Shown here one piece after another: positions 1-10,800 of a DNA stretch of 64,000 bases. The notes beneath the pieces were generated by a model that was not told where the DNA came from, did no database searches, and saw only the letters and a list, made by a program, of their open reading frames with translations. This stretch comes from Larix kaempferi. Taxonomy: Eukaryota > Streptophyta > Pinopsida > Pinales > Pinaceae. Numbering within the stretch: the stretch's first letter is position 1; every line of letters begins with the position of its first letter. Position numbers and translations under genes: made by a program. The DNA lies in assembly GCA_027924585.1 (NCBI GenBank), contig BSBM01000372.1, positions 10,461,001 to 10,525,000 on the forward strand, read 5' to 3'.

Positions 1-474
1 GGAGATGTATCGTGCATATTAGAATGATTGCATTAATGAACAGTATACTACTAATATGCATGTGATGGATAAGTGGCCTATGGCACTGTACAACATTCCA
101 GTGCTACTTATCTAGAATGAAACCTCTTTGCTGACATGTTGGGAGTAGTGCAAACTCTTAACAATGTTCTGATAGAGACTGGAAGGCATCTAGAAAGTTG
201 TGGAACATGGATAAATGTTGTACTGAAGCATTGGCTAAGATAACTGCATGACTGCATGACATATTTCTTTATGTGTAAAGAATTTGTTCTGAAAATTATG
301 AGATGTTTCTAATCATGCAATTTAACTTGTTTTGTAGGAAAGACCGTATATCTTCACCTACAAAAGGACTACAACATTTGTTCCAGCAACATAGATATCT
401 ATTAAATATATTGAAGATATTGAAGTTCCCAGGATCTGGGATGAAGAAATGAAATGCCATGATCCGTCGATCAT
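1..474. other. No recognisable gene; flank of copia remnant
   Basis: No open frame or motif is recognisable here. Because a frame-1 copia reverse transcriptase begins immediately to the right, this is probably the decayed integrase-RT linker of that element or sequence into which it was truncated. I cannot place an element boundary. Confidence 0.4.
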
Positions 475-1497
475 GAAGAAGATGTTTGGGATGCAATCCC
501 GAGACCTGACAGGGAGTCACATGTGTGCAGATTGAAGAAAGCCTTGTATGGCTTGTAGCAAGCTCCCAGAACTTGGTGTGATACAAAGAGGAAGCTTGCT
601 GCCGAGTTCGATATGAAAGATCTGGGAATGATGCATTATTTCCTAGGTATGGAGGTGTGGCAGAGTGCAGGTGGGATATTCCTTGGTCAAGGGAAGTACA
701 CAGTAGATATCCTGAAGAGATTCGGGATGATGGATTGCAAGGCCATGGCCACACCTATGGCATCGAATCTGAAGCTTCTATGTGATGCTTCATCTAAGCC
801 GGTTGATGTCTCTATGTATCGTCAGATGATTGGGTCCTTGATGTACCTGAAAAACACGAGACCAGATATTTGCTTTGCTGTGAACACATTGAGTCAGTTC
901 CTGACAGATCCGAGGAGTGTTCATCTAGTTGTTGTAAAGCATGTTCTGAGGTACCTGAAGGGTACAGTGGATTATGGGCTCAAGTATGAGGTGAATCAAA
1001 AGTTTAACCTGCAGGGTTATGTTGATTCAGATTGGGCTGGCAATGCTGTAGATAGGAAGAGCACATCTGGATGATGCTTCAGTATGGGATCAGGTGTGAT
1101 CTCTTGGTTTAGCAGGAAGCAATCCTGCGTAGCACTAAGTACAGCTGAGGCAGAGTATGTTGCAGCCTGTTCAGCTAGTTGTGAGGCAGTATGGCTACGG
1201 AAGCTACTGTCTGAGTTATTTGATCTCCCGTTGGATGCTACTGGTATCTTCTGTGATAACCAGAGTTGTGTGAAGCTATCTGAGAACCCAGTGTTTCATT
1301 ACAGGTCGAAACACATAGAGATCAAATATCACTATATCAGGGATATGGTGCAGAAAGGAGCTGTGAAGCTCCTGTATGTTGCGACGGACGAGTAGATTGC
1401 AGATGTGTTGATGAAGCCACTAGCCAGGGTGAAGTTCGAGTACTTCAGAGAGAGGCTTGGCGTTCTTCAGATCGAGGACACTTCGAGGAAGAAGTGA
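475..1497 (+). pseudogene. Ty1/copia pol remnant: RT end and RNase H
   Basis: This is the C-terminal end of a Ty1/copia polyprotein in one frame (codons from 481). Visible landmarks are the RT block RLKKALYGL*QAPRTW (TAG at 556 where the family has Lys), then FDMKDLGMMHYFLG, and the RNase H core with VDSDWAG, SRKQSCVALSTAEAEYVA and FCDNQS...RSKHIEIKYHYIRD. Between APRTW (about 574) and the FDMKDLG block (from about 607) some 80 residues normally present, including the catalytic YVDD, are missing, so the enzyme is internally deleted. Further in-frame stops are TGA at 1072 (in KSTSG*CF) and TAG at 1393 (E*IADVL). The reading ends at a TGA at 1495-1497. It is dead; copia identity is confident. 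A PPT and LTR follow at 2983, so this is the 3' half of an element. Confidence 0.9.
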
Positions 1498-1599
1498 TGG
1501 ACACATTTGTTGAAGCCATTCCAAGCATGTTGGAAGGAGGATCCTTCACATGGCTATGGATGTAAGCGCTAGATGATGAGCATTAGGATGATGTTCTGG

Positions 1600-2160
1600 T
1601 TTCTGCTTTGTATGATCAGGTGGGTCATTTTTATGTATGTATGTATGCATCATGTTGGATGTTGGATATGATCAGTTGGATCATTTATATGTATGTACGC
1701 ATCATGTTGGATTATGGATATGATCATTTGGATCATTTATATGTATGAACGCATCATGTTGGATGTTGGATATGATCAGTTGGATCATGTGTATATATTT
1801 TTGTATATGCATCATGTTGGATGCTTGGACCATCTATCTGTATATGTATCAGGTGGATACATTGTATGAGCAAGTGGATCATGTATGGTGATATGTATCA
1901 TGTATTTGTATTTGTATCAGGTGGATACATTGCATGATCAGGTGGATCATGTATGATGATATGTATCAGGTAGATACTTGGTATGCATCAGGTAGATGCA
2001 TTGTATGATCAGGATGATCATGGATGACGAGCTTTAGGATGTTGCTCCAGATGACATGCAGCAGGATGTTGCAGTGATGATGATCAGGATGATCATGCGT
2101 ACATCAGGATGATGTATGGTGAGTATCAGGTTGATACTCTATGGCCGTGGATCAGGTTGT
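1600..2160. repeat. Degenerate tandem repeat, ~58-bp units
   Basis: Repeats of a unit containing GCATCATGTTGGATGTTGG, ATATGATCAGTTGGATCAT and TATATGTATGTA. Three clear units of about 58 bp lie between 1630 and 1800. They grade into shorter, more degenerate GATCAGGTGGATCATGTATG-type units to about 2160. The block lies between the copia pol stop and the polypurine tract, where several plant LTR elements carry variable 3' non-coding tandem repeats. Confidence 0.75.
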
Positions 2161-2164
2161 GTAG

Positions 2165-2750
2165 ATGAGCATATAATTTGGCCCTAGAAGATTTGCAGAT
2201 AGTATTTCGAGGTTTTTCCTATGGCATATAATTTGGCCCTGGGATATCTGGCAAATGCTCTTTCGAGGTTTTGCTTTGGAAGGACATATAATTTGGCCCT
2301 GGGAGATCTGCAGATAGTCTTTCGAGATTTTTCCTATGGCATATAATCTGGACCTGGGATATCTGGCAGATGCTCTTTCGAGGTTTTGTCCTATGGCATA
2401 TAATATGTCCCTGGGAGATCCGATAGGTTGGGATGTGTGCTCGTAATCAGTCCTGGGATGCTCTTGTGAGGTTTTGCCATGACCACATATAATCTGTCCC
2501 TGGGAGATCCTATAGGTAGAGCTGTGTGCTCGTAATAGCCTGGGATGCTCTTGCGAGGTTTTGTGGTGACCACATATAATCTGTGCCTGGGAGATCCTAT
2601 AGGTAGAGTTGTGTGCTCGTAACAGCCTGGGATGCTCTTGCGAGGTTTTGTGGTGAGGTCACATATAATATGGCCCTGGGAGATCCTATAGGTAGAGCCA
2701 TGTGCTCGTAACAGCCTGGGATGCTCTTTCGAGGTTTTGTGACGCACGTA
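2165..2750. repeat. Tandem repeat, ~57-bp units changing to ~87-bp units
   Basis: Units begin with GCATATAATTTGGCCCTGGG and end with CTTTCGAGGTTTT. To about 2395 the period is roughly 57 bp. From about 2395 to 2750 the unit gains a block reading ATAGGTAGAG...GTGTGCTCGTAA, and the period rises to about 87 bp with four copies. It is an array with two higher-order forms, still in the 3' non-coding part of the copia remnant. A 118-codon minus-strand open frame here is a by-product of the repeat period and is not called. Confidence 0.8.
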
Positions 2751-2982
2751 ATAAGTCCTGCGGATTCCACAGTATGGCCAGTGATGACGAAGACCTGCAG
2801 GTGGTGGGCCTACATCCAGTATGAAAAAGGACTGGCTCTGTAGAACTTCCTATGACGAGAAGATTCAGAGATTGGTTGAGATAGTAGCAGCAGTGACGAC
2901 GATGATGACGATGCACCGATGATGATGATCCCGAGAAGAAGACTTGTCTAGCAGATCTGTGTCGAGAAATACCTTCCTAGTT

Positions 2983-2991
2983 AAGAGGGAG
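2983..2991 (+). other. Polypurine tract of copia element
   Basis: AAGAGGGAG lies directly before the LTR start TGTTGATG. This is the plus-strand priming site expected upstream of a 3' LTR, so the LTR that follows is the 3' LTR of the pol remnant to the left. Confidence 0.75.
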
Positions 2992-3597
2992 TGTTGATGT
3001 ATATGTAACTTCGGAATGTATTTCATCTATGTACTTCATATATATTTATTGTTCCCTTATTAGAGATGTGTTATTCCTCTATAAGGAAGTGTCGTCATGT
3101 GGATTGACAAGTGTCACAAGTGTGTGTACTTGCCGATGGGTTATTAGAACACCATGTGTGGGGTCAGCCCTGAAATATATATATTATAATGTGGATGTAC
3201 CTAGCTAGACAAGTTGGCCGCATAAGGTCACTGGGCAAATAGGTTAGTATAAATAGAGATCAGGTGATCTCTATTTAGATCATTCGAAAAAGTATCTCTC
3301 TCTCACTCAGAAAGTGGCGCACTAGTGAGGAGGAGTATCATCTGCTACTAGGAGACTATATCAATGTATTTTGGTTGTACTTTGGTTGAGCCATTGCTCT
3401 CTCTATCTCTGAGGAAGTTGTGGGGTTTTTCACCTTAGGGTTTTCCCCACGGAAACTCTGTGTCTCTTGTCTCTCATGCTTTTGATTCTTGTGATGCTTG
3501 TCATGCTTATTGTGATTGTTATGCATTGATATACTGTATATGTTATTCTCTTAGTGAAGATCCTAGAGTATTGTGAATTAATGCTCAAAATTTAACA
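2992..3597 (+). mobile_element. Ty1/copia LTR (606 bp), shared by two internal regions
   Basis: The LTR starts TGTTGATGTAT and ends AATTTAACA, giving TGTT...AACA termini. It is bordered on the left by a polypurine tract and on the right by a primer binding site, so it serves as both a 3' LTR (of the pol remnant) and a 5' LTR (of the gag region). A TATA box lies at 3248. No second copy of this LTR is in the window, so boundaries rest on the terminal motif, PPT and PBS. Confidence 0.8.
3248..3255 (+). promoter_or_regulatory. TATA box in copia LTR
   Basis: TATAAATA lies 257 bp into the LTR, a usual place for the U3 promoter. A CT-rich stretch (CTCTCTCTCAC, about 3296-3310) follows about 50 bp downstream, near the expected start of R. 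Confidence 0.55.
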
Positions 3598-3611
3598 TGG
3601 TATTAGAGCTA
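3598..3611 (+). other. tRNA-Met primer binding site
   Basis: TGGTATTAGAGCTA follows the LTR end directly. It matches the plant initiator-tRNA primer site TGGTATCAGAGC with one C-to-T change. Confidence 0.8.
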
Positions 3612-4171
3612 ACCTGAGAAGAAGACATTTTGCAGTGACGGAAACTTGAGTTTCTTGTTTATTGGGTTTCTCTCCACAGATTTTGGAAAAGCAATATAGT
3701 AGATTGACTCTACTCATCAAGGCACATCTATCTGTCCAATCAGAATTCAATTCCGAGCATTTTCAGATTTGGCCCTAAAAATTAGGGTTTCCACAAAAAT
3801 AGGAATTTCTGAAATCTGAAGACATAGCTGGAAGCGCCTTGCAAAAATCGAAGTTTAGAGCTTTGGATCGAGATTTTTGGCTGGGTAGATCTCCGGGAAA
3901 CTCAAACCCTAATTCAGGGCTCTCCCTAGTGAACCCGGGAGGACAAAAAGGAAAATCTGAAGGGTAAAACTTTGTTGATCTCAAATTCTGAATGCACCAA
4001 GCTGATCAGCTCATCAAAGCGCATCTTTCTATCCTTTCAGAAAGTTGAAATTCACATTTTGAATTTTTAGGGTTTTCTCGATAAACCCTAATTCGGGACC
4101 AGATCCAGTTTTCAGCATTTCAAGTGGTAAGACCTAAATCTTTTCTATTTCCATTTGAAGTACTCTTTAAG
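3612..4171 (+). other. Untranslated leader of copia element
   Basis: Non-coding leader between PBS and gag. Two related stretches containing AGGGTTT and CTCATCAA...GCATCT (about 3715-3790 and 4010-4090) suggest an internal duplication of about 300 bp. No open frame of note on the plus strand. Confidence 0.5.
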
Positions 4172-5482
4172 ATGTCTCACCACACCAAGCTTGAGGATAA
4201 GCTTGAAGAGGCTGATAACTTCCGAGCTTGGAAGTATAGGATTGGGTTAATCGTGGAAGAGAATGAGTTGGACTCATATATAAAAGAAGACATCCCTATC
4301 CCAGAGGATGAAGAGGCCAAGGTATTGCATAAGAAGAACTTGGTCAAGGCAAAGAGAATCATTGTTGATTCTATTAAAGACCATCTCATACCCCATGTGT
4401 CTTCTCTAAAGACACCCAAGGAGATGTTTGACTCTCTGACCAAGCTATTTGAAGGGAAAAACATAAATCGGAAGATGACTCTGCAAAATCAATTGAAAGG
4501 GGTCAAGATGTTGAATGGAGAAACCATTCAATCTTACTTCTCCAAGGTCTCTCAGATCAAGGAGCAACTTGAAGCTGTGGATGAAGTAGTGGACAATGGT
4601 GAAGTTGTTATGACCACCCTGAATGGCCTACCTAGGTCATGGGACTCCTTTATTCAAGGAATCTGTGCAAGAAAGAAATTGATCTCTTTTAGTAAACTGT
4701 GGGAGGAATGCTCTCAAGAAGAAGCTAGACTTGTAGCTCGTGAGGAAAAAATGGGAGGTGAAGATCATGCTCTTGCAGCTCACACCAAAAGAAGCAAGCC
4801 CAAGAAGGAGCACTCTCGCTACAAGAGATCCTATCAAAAGAATAAGAAGGATCTAAGATGCTTCACATGCAATGAGAAGGGTCACTTTGCTTCAGATTGT
4901 CCCAAGAACAAAAGGGATAATAACAACAACTCCAACAAGAAGAAGAAGGGCAGCAAAATAAAGTTCCATGCTCATGCTGCCGAGGATGATGAACCTCCAA
5001 AGAAGAAGGCTAGGGCAGAAAGTGATGATAGTGATGATGACTCATCAAGTGAAGAAGAGTATGTTCTAATCTCTGCTCTCACATGTACTATCTCCCATGG
5101 TTGTAATGATTGGTTGATTGATAGTGGGGCTTCCAAACACATGACTGGATTTAAGGAATCTTTTGTGAATCTATCTAAACATGAATCACCCCATAAGGTG
5201 AAACTTGGGGATGATTATCAATACCCAATCAAAGGAACTGGTGAAGCCTCCTACAACCTAGATTCTGGAAAATCTTTGAAGATGAAAGAAGTCCTTTATG
5301 TACCTGGGCTCAAGAAGAACTTACTCTCCATCTCTGCATTGGATGCAAAAGGTATGAGGGTTGCATTTGTGGATGGCCAAGTCCTAATGTGGCCAAAGGG
5401 TAAAACAATCGATGATGCAGTAGTGATTGGAGAGCAAGAGGAAGGTTTACTGGATAGGTTTATAAATGGTTATCTTAAATAA
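4172..5482 (+). CDS. Copia gag-protease polyprotein, truncated
   Basis: Open for 436 codons from the ATG at 4172 (MSHHTKLEDKLEEADNFRAW). An in-frame ATG at 4124 exists, but typical copia Gag starts favour 4172. Domain order: Gag core with W-K-Y-R near residue 22 and an NQLKG/YF segment near residue 110; basic linker; CCHC zinc knuckle CFTCNEKGHFASDC from residue 230; acidic Asp/Ser/Glu-rich stretch; aspartic protease with WLIDSGASKHMTG (catalytic DSGAS near residue 317) and the downstream LSIS block. The frame ends at TAA just before the GAG-pre-integrase region, where a complete element would continue into integrase and RT. What follows is unrelated minus-strand sequence, so the element is cut off here. 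Gag-protease itself has no internal stop, which is unusual in this window. Confidence 0.88.
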   Translation: MSHHTKLEDKLEEADNFRAWKYRIGLIVEENELDSYIKEDIPIPEDEEAKVLHKKNLVKAKRIIVDSIKDHLIPHVSSLKTPKEMFDSLTKLFEGKNINRKMTLQNQLKGVKMLNGETIQSYFSKVSQIKEQLEAVDEVVDNGEVVMTTLNGLPRSWDSFIQGICARKKLISFSKLWEECSQEEARLVAREEKMGGEDHALAAHTKRSKPKKEHSRYKRSYQKNKKDLRCFTCNEKGHFASDCPKNKRDNNNNSNKKKKGSKIKFHAHAAEDDEPPKKKARAESDDSDDDSSSEEEYVLISALTCTISHGCNDWLIDSGASKHMTGFKESFVNLSKHESPHKVKLGDDYQYPIKGTGEASYNLDSGKSLKMKEVLYVPGLKKNLLSISALDAKGMRVAFVDGQVLMWPKGKTIDDAVVIGEQEEGLLDRFINGYLK

Positions 5483-5519
5483 AATATTTCTTCAAAAGCT
5501 GAATATTTACTGGATAGAT

Positions 5520-5835
5520 TTCAAAGAAACCTTCGAGTGTCTGTAATCGGACAGTACTAGGACCATGATTTTATGTAACAATGAATGGCCCTAGTCACAA
5601 GCATTGAAATTTAGTATATTCATTTTTATCCTTGTGTTGTTTGTCCCATTTCAAGACCAAATCCCCTACCTGGAAATCTGTTTCAATTGAATATTTTTCA
5701 TCAAACCATCTTTTGACTAGTTGTTGATGTTGCTATAATTTATTTTTGGACTTCTCCCTCTCCTCTTCTAATTTAAGTAATGAATCAATTCTGTTATGAA
5801 GGGGAGAAGAGTCATCCTATTGAAAAGATTGAGCC
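5520..5835 (-). pseudogene. Ty3/gypsy integrase C-terminal fragment
   Basis: On the minus strand from about 5800 to 5630 the translation reads NRIDSLLKLEEEREKSKNKL, a stop, then QQLVKRWFDEKYSIETDFQV and GDLVLKWDKQHK. This is the C-terminal segment of Ty3 integrases of the ...HQ..VKR.FD....FQVGDLVLKWD type. A weaker continuation with LGPFIVT lies at about 5540-5600. It is a short, broken scrap with no LTR attached. Confidence 0.65.
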
Positions 5836-5837
5836 AT

Positions 5838-7609
5838 CATGTTGAAAAGATTCACTAGCATACCTTTTTCTTTTCAAGATTTGCTGGAATGGATAGCTTC
5901 TTGTACGAGAATGACATTGTCAAGGATTTGTCTCCCTTCCAGGAAGCCGCCTTGGTTGTCTAAAATAGTTTTGTTGAGCAGAGGCTTCATTCGATTCACT
6001 AGCATCTTGGATATAATCTTGTAAGAGGAATTGCATAATGAAATCGGCCTGAATCTGCTGAAGGAATTGGGATTGGTTTCTTTTTGGATGAGAGATAGGA
6101 AAGTGGAATTCGAGCAGCCACCAATATTTGCTTTTGAATGGAAGTTCCTAATCATTCTCATGAAGTCTTTTTTAATGTACTGCCAACATGCTTTATAAAA
6201 ACGCATCGAATAGCCATATGGTCTGGGTGCTTTGTCAGATTTGAATGATTGAATGGTGTTAAAATCTTCCTGCTCAGAGAAAGGTTTGTGAATATCTGTA
6301 TTATCCTCTAGCGTGATACTCTTTGCAATGTGCTCCAGGAATATAAGCTCGTCTTCTCCATCACCATTGTCAGCTTCAGCATATAGATTGGAGAAGTGAT
6401 TGTGGGATGCGTTTTTTATGTTTGCATTCCCAATGATAGTCATGCCATTCTCTACTTTAATTTCTGCAATGTAATTGGTTGAATGTCTGACTTCGAATTG
6501 TTTGTGAAAGTAATTGGTATTCTTATCGCTGGCTTTGAGCCAGGTACTCCGCGACTTCAATCTCCAGTATTCTTCTTCAGTTCAGAATGCATGGTAATCC
6601 TTGGAATGTTGTATGACATCATCATGCAGCGTGGTTGCTTCGATAGGGTGATCTTCCATTGTGAATTGAATCTCTTCTAGAGCACCCACAACATTCTTTC
6701 TTGGATTAGAGGGAGGGGGCAATTGGATTTGTCCCATTCCTTGACAGATTTTTTGGCAATTTTAAGATTTTGTTCCCAAACGTAACTTGGGGATCCTGAG
6801 ATGGGGGCTCTTCAAGCTTTGTCCAGAATATTCCAAACGCTAGTATGTTCTAGCCATTGGGGGCTGAACCTAAAAGGAATTGGGCCAAGATCTTCATTGT
6901 CTTAAAAATGGAGTTGAATAGGCTTGTGATCCGAGGCCAGATTAATGAAAATACTTGAGGAGGTTTGAGTATCGGTCATGAGGATGCTTTGGACGAGAAA
7001 TCTGTCCAGTCTGACCATTATATTTCCCTTTCCTAATCGCTTATTGGACCAAGTATATTTCCCTATTTTGGGTTTGATGTCGATGAGATCCCAAGTTTGG
7101 AAGAGGGCTTCAACCTGAGATTTGAAGAAATCCTTTCCAATGAGTCCTCCCTTTTTTTTCAGAATTGGAGAGAGTGATATTCATATCACCAACAAGAATG
7201 ATGTTTTGTGGAGCATATGCATCCATAAAATCTTCAAGTAATTTCCAACATTTTTTTTTCTTAGAATAGAGGTTAAGTACGTACATGTTGAAAAGAGCGA
7301 TTTGTTTGTTTCTTTGGATATGAGTGAGCTCAGTGTAAATCCAATGTTGCATAGCGAAGGAGCTTTGTAGATGGAATTTTTTGAGGACCATAAGGTTTCC
7401 AGGCCTCCGGAAGCCCCTATAGCGCTAACAGCATAACCTGTATTTTTCTTCCATTTTTCCTTTCCAATAGCTAAGACTGTATTTTCATTGAGTTTGGTCT
7501 CTTGGAGTAGAATTAGATCTGGCATATCAATTCTTTGAAGATATTTTACTGCTTCAAGCTTGCTAGGATTTCCCACACCTCTACAATTCCAAGAGACCAG
7601 CTTCATCAT
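5838..7609 (-). pseudogene. LINE ORF2: endonuclease and truncated RT
   Basis: It starts at ATG 7609 (MMKLVSWNCRGVGNPSKLE) with the AP-endonuclease signature SWNCRG...LILLQETKLN. A frameshift near 7390 moves the reading to the frame carrying ILVGDMNITL (metal-binding GDxN). The SDH motif (LASDHKPIQL, near 6930) ends the nuclease. A connecting segment with stops follows (SVWNILDKA*RAPISG). RT then reads from 6560: FRPISLCNSSYKIISKMLVNR, LDNQGGFLEGRQILDN, VQEAIHSSKS*KEKGMLV. The palm motifs with the catalytic aspartates are missing because the element is cut at about 5836. Non-functional. Confidence 0.85.
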
Positions 7610-8004
7610 TTAAGATTGTAGATGGAGGAGGGTGTTCCTCCTATTGAGTCTCCTAATTTATTTCTTGCTATTCTGGCTCTAGTATTTCTGCTGAAGACCA
7701 TATCTATTGTGGCTTGTGATCCTTGGACTTTCTCACGCTCTGCTTCTTCCCTCAGATCTTTAGTTGATTTTCGACCTGGCTTTTTGGAATATTTATCTGT
7801 GGGTTCTTCTGGGTAAGTAGGGGAGCTTATAGGTCTAACTTTAGTAATTTCATCGTAGGATGGAACATCTTTGATTGAAATAGATCTTTTGGGGCTCGGT
7901 TTGTTCTGGGGAAAGGGATTCTTCGAATCTTCTTGGACAAGGGGAGCTACTTGAGAATCTTGTTGTTCACATATTTATCCTTCTTCTTCGGCCTCAGTGA
8001 TTTC

Positions 8005-8937
8005 CTAGATATCAGGTATTTCTAGGGCTTTAAATCTGTTCCTATTGTTAAAAGCCATCGGGCCTTGATCTTGATGATCTGCTTTCCTTATACTTTGACT
8101 TTTTGATTGGGATTTCGTTCTCGATATGATATTTTTATGGATGGCTATCCATTGTTCTTTTTTCCCATCTGATTCTGGATCCGCGGGATTCTTCTTGCAT
8201 GATCGAGCGAAGTGTCCATATTCATGGCAAAACCTGCATTTAAAGGGAATTTGTTCATAATCTAATTCCTGTATGTGAGACCAATCTGCCACGATAAGGT
8301 TTATTGCTTCTTGGAGGCCATGTTCCAGATCTACTTCTACATAGATTCTCGCACATAAATATTGATCTTTTCGATCTGCTTTATCAATGTATTTTCCCAA
8401 GGTATTTCCGATGGCTTGTAGAGATTCATAATTCCAGTACTGAAGAGGTAGATGTGGGAGTCTCACCCAGACTAGGACCGCAGAAGGGATGGCTTGGGAT
8501 GGGTTGAAGTTCGGATTCCATTTATTCATATAGAGCCCTTGTGGTCCCATAAAATATGGCATGTTCCTGAAGATTAGCTCCCAATCCTATTTGCTTTTGA
8601 AAACAAATGCAAAGAAACCTTTACCCAGGAAGAAGGATTTAATGTCTTCCGAGATCAGGGGTCTCCAGTTTTTTTGCACCCAATTTTCGGTAGTTTCCGG
8701 GGAAGGCCATATGCCTGTGAACTGACCAATTAGTCCTCGTTTTGACAAGTTGAGGGTTGTCTTGCAGGGTTGCTCAACCAGTAATGCTACTATCGGGATC
8801 TCATTGAGTTTTTTCACAAACTTCTGTTGGGAGACGGTAAGGGTCTTCTTTCCTTGAGCTGCTATGAGTTTCAGGAAGTCATCCAGATAAGGGGGAGGGC
8901 CCTCTGCTCCCGAGGCTATTGGAGGAAAAGGGAGCAA
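8005..8937 (-). pseudogene. LINE ORF1: DUF4283 and zinc-knuckle protein
   Basis: The reading frame runs from ATG at 8937 (MLPFPPIASGAEGPP) to a stop at 8005, interrupted by a single TAG at 8587-8589 (FKSK*DWELIFRN). The N-terminal half matches the DUF4283 nucleic-acid-binding module of plant L1 ORF1 proteins (WPS...W..KNWRPL, KGFFAFVF, VWVRLPHLPLQYWN, LG...D). It is followed by the CCHC knuckle CRFCHEYGHFARSC and a basic tail. ORF1 binds the element RNA. One stop, probably from CAG, is the only lesion seen. Confidence 0.82.
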
Positions 8938-9216
8938 GCCCTAGCCTAAGAAATGCAGGCAGATCTAGGTTCCAACAAAGGATCAAAGAAAGACTCCTTA
9001 GCGCAGATAGCCCAGGACGGGTGTGAGCTAGGAGCTTACCCAGGATCGGGGAGGATCCCTTCTATCGACGATGCCTGCCTAGCCTGCAGCCTGCTCTATG
9101 ACCGCAATCTGCTTAGGGCCTGCGGCCAGGGTCAGGGAAGTGCTTGGGATGCTCACTGATCACACCTCTCCACCGATTGCTCTCTCCGACCACTCTCTCC
9201 CAACATCAATATTTTT

Positions 9217-10616
9217 ATTATATAAAGAAATAAAAAAAACCATTATGTATTATATTATAATAACACATTTTATACTATAAATGAAAAAATGTTTATATTA
9301 TAAAACAGTTTTATACCATATAAACATTTTTTAATACTTGTAATTAATATATATATATATATATTTGATCACTAAATTACAATTTATCACTAAAACTCTG
9401 TAATCTGCCATTACAAATTATCACTCAAACTATGTAATCTGCTCATACTCGATATTAATTAATCTACACAAACATTATAATGTGCGGATACTCAACTATC
9501 TTTTTTCCTTTTGAACATTCAAAATATCGTTTATAACAGTATTTTAAAGTTAAATCGGAGAACATCATTATTAATTGAAGAGAAGTATAAAACGTATTAA
9601 TAATTAATACTCTGTAAATATTAATATTATGTAATAATATATATTTTTAAATAAAATATAGATATATAAAAAAAACATAAATACTGTTTGAATAGATTAA
9701 TAATGTGTGAGAATAGATTAAAACTAAATTGTTATATTCATTAACAATGCGTGTTAATAGATTAAAACTAAAACTGTGGTAACAGATTAATTTATATGTT
9801 TTTTGTCTTTATTGCGTGTAAGAGAGGTATTCCACAATCAAATAGCGGTGGATGTGTAATTCCTTCAGTGCTCAATCTAGTGCTCAACCTAAAGTAGACA
9901 CGTGTCTTTTTTAAAAAATGATAAAATATAATAATAATAAAATGTCCACTCAAATTATATTTAAAACATTTAAGACTACATATATAAAACTAAATAAATT
10001 AAAACTAAAAACATTACACTACACACTTGAATAATGCCCATAATACAAATGTTGAGGAAAGATTTACATCTCAGAAAGATTTGATCACTCTGGAAGATGA
10101 GGGCTTAGTAGATCTCCTTTAGATGGATCTATACTGATTTACTTATATGCTCCCTCTGCAGTGCTTTCTTTAGTCCAACTGGTAGCCAATTATTAATGGG
10201 ATTGCAGAAGGAAAACAAATGCAGCGTTTTGAAATGGTTGCATTAAGTCAATGTGAATATTAGTTATTTTCTTATTGTAATCCATTTTATCGACCCTCTT
10301 TTTGTAATCCATTTTATCGGACGAACAATTACAATCCAGATTTTGTGAAGAAATATACAGCCAACTTGGCAACAGCCCCTCCCCTGGGTCCTTCCATGGC
10401 CTTGTGGCAAATTCATTTTCTGCAGGTTAGATCAGAGGATGCAGAGTCCACACACAAACACAAACTATATATTCTGCAGCATTTCTACTTCTGAGATTCT
10501 ACATCACGCTTCACATAACCATATATTCTGTAAAATACATTTCTACATCAACGAAAACTAAATATGATTCACAAAACACAAATAATATATTACACCCGCA
10601 GTCTGTACTCGCTGTC
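9217..10616. other. AT-rich intergenic sequence, no gene
   Basis: Strongly AT-rich with a short (TA)n run near 9347-9363. Short motifs recur (AATAGATTAA; CACTAAA...TGTAATCTGC). I see no open frame, LTR end or RNA gene. Confidence 0.5.
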
Positions 10617-10800
10617 TATTTTAATCGATTAGAATCAATGGGGAGATATTTCTTTACCGCTGATCAGAGCCAAGCTTCCTCGACCGCTGATCAGATCCAA
10701 GCTTCCTCGACCGCTATCAAACATCGAAAGTCCTGCGGTTTGAGAAGAGAGATATATTTTAATCTATTAGAATCAATGGGGATATTTCTTTACAAGTACA
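10617..10800. repeat. Small tandem duplications upstream of the BAHD gene
   Basis: A 26-bp unit (CGCTGATCAGAGCCAAGCTT...) occurs twice at 10659-10710, with a partial third copy. A larger segment TTAATCGATTAGAATCAATG followed by GATATTTCTTTAC occurs at about 10620 and again about 140 bp later. The 77-codon open frame over it (10638-10871) has no recognisable domain and is not called a gene. Confidence 0.6.

Larger units (their letters stand above)
5836..9216 (-). mobile_element. L1-type LINE, minus strand, 3' end missing
   Basis: On the minus strand, from right to left: a GC-rich 5' leader (about 9216-8940), ORF1 (8937-8005), and ORF2 with endonuclease and the first half of RT (7609 to about 5838). 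The RT stops abruptly after GMLV; the catalytic YADD block, the C-terminal part, the 3' UTR and the poly-A are absent. The left side instead joins a Ty3 integrase scrap. This is the opposite of ordinary 5' truncation, so a later deletion or insertion removed the 3' half. No target duplication could be identified. Confidence 0.85.

Noticed and set aside
296-754. 152-codon minus-strand frame
   Set aside because: It is the shadow of the copia RT on the other strand.
2391-2747. 118-codon minus-strand frame with repeated KPRKSIPG phrases
   Set aside because: It is a translation of the 87-bp tandem repeat (29 codons per unit); a multiple of three keeps it open by chance.
8953-9280. Plus-strand frames over the GC-rich segment beside the LINE
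   Set aside because: They lie antisense to the LINE 5' leader and have no recognisable domain.
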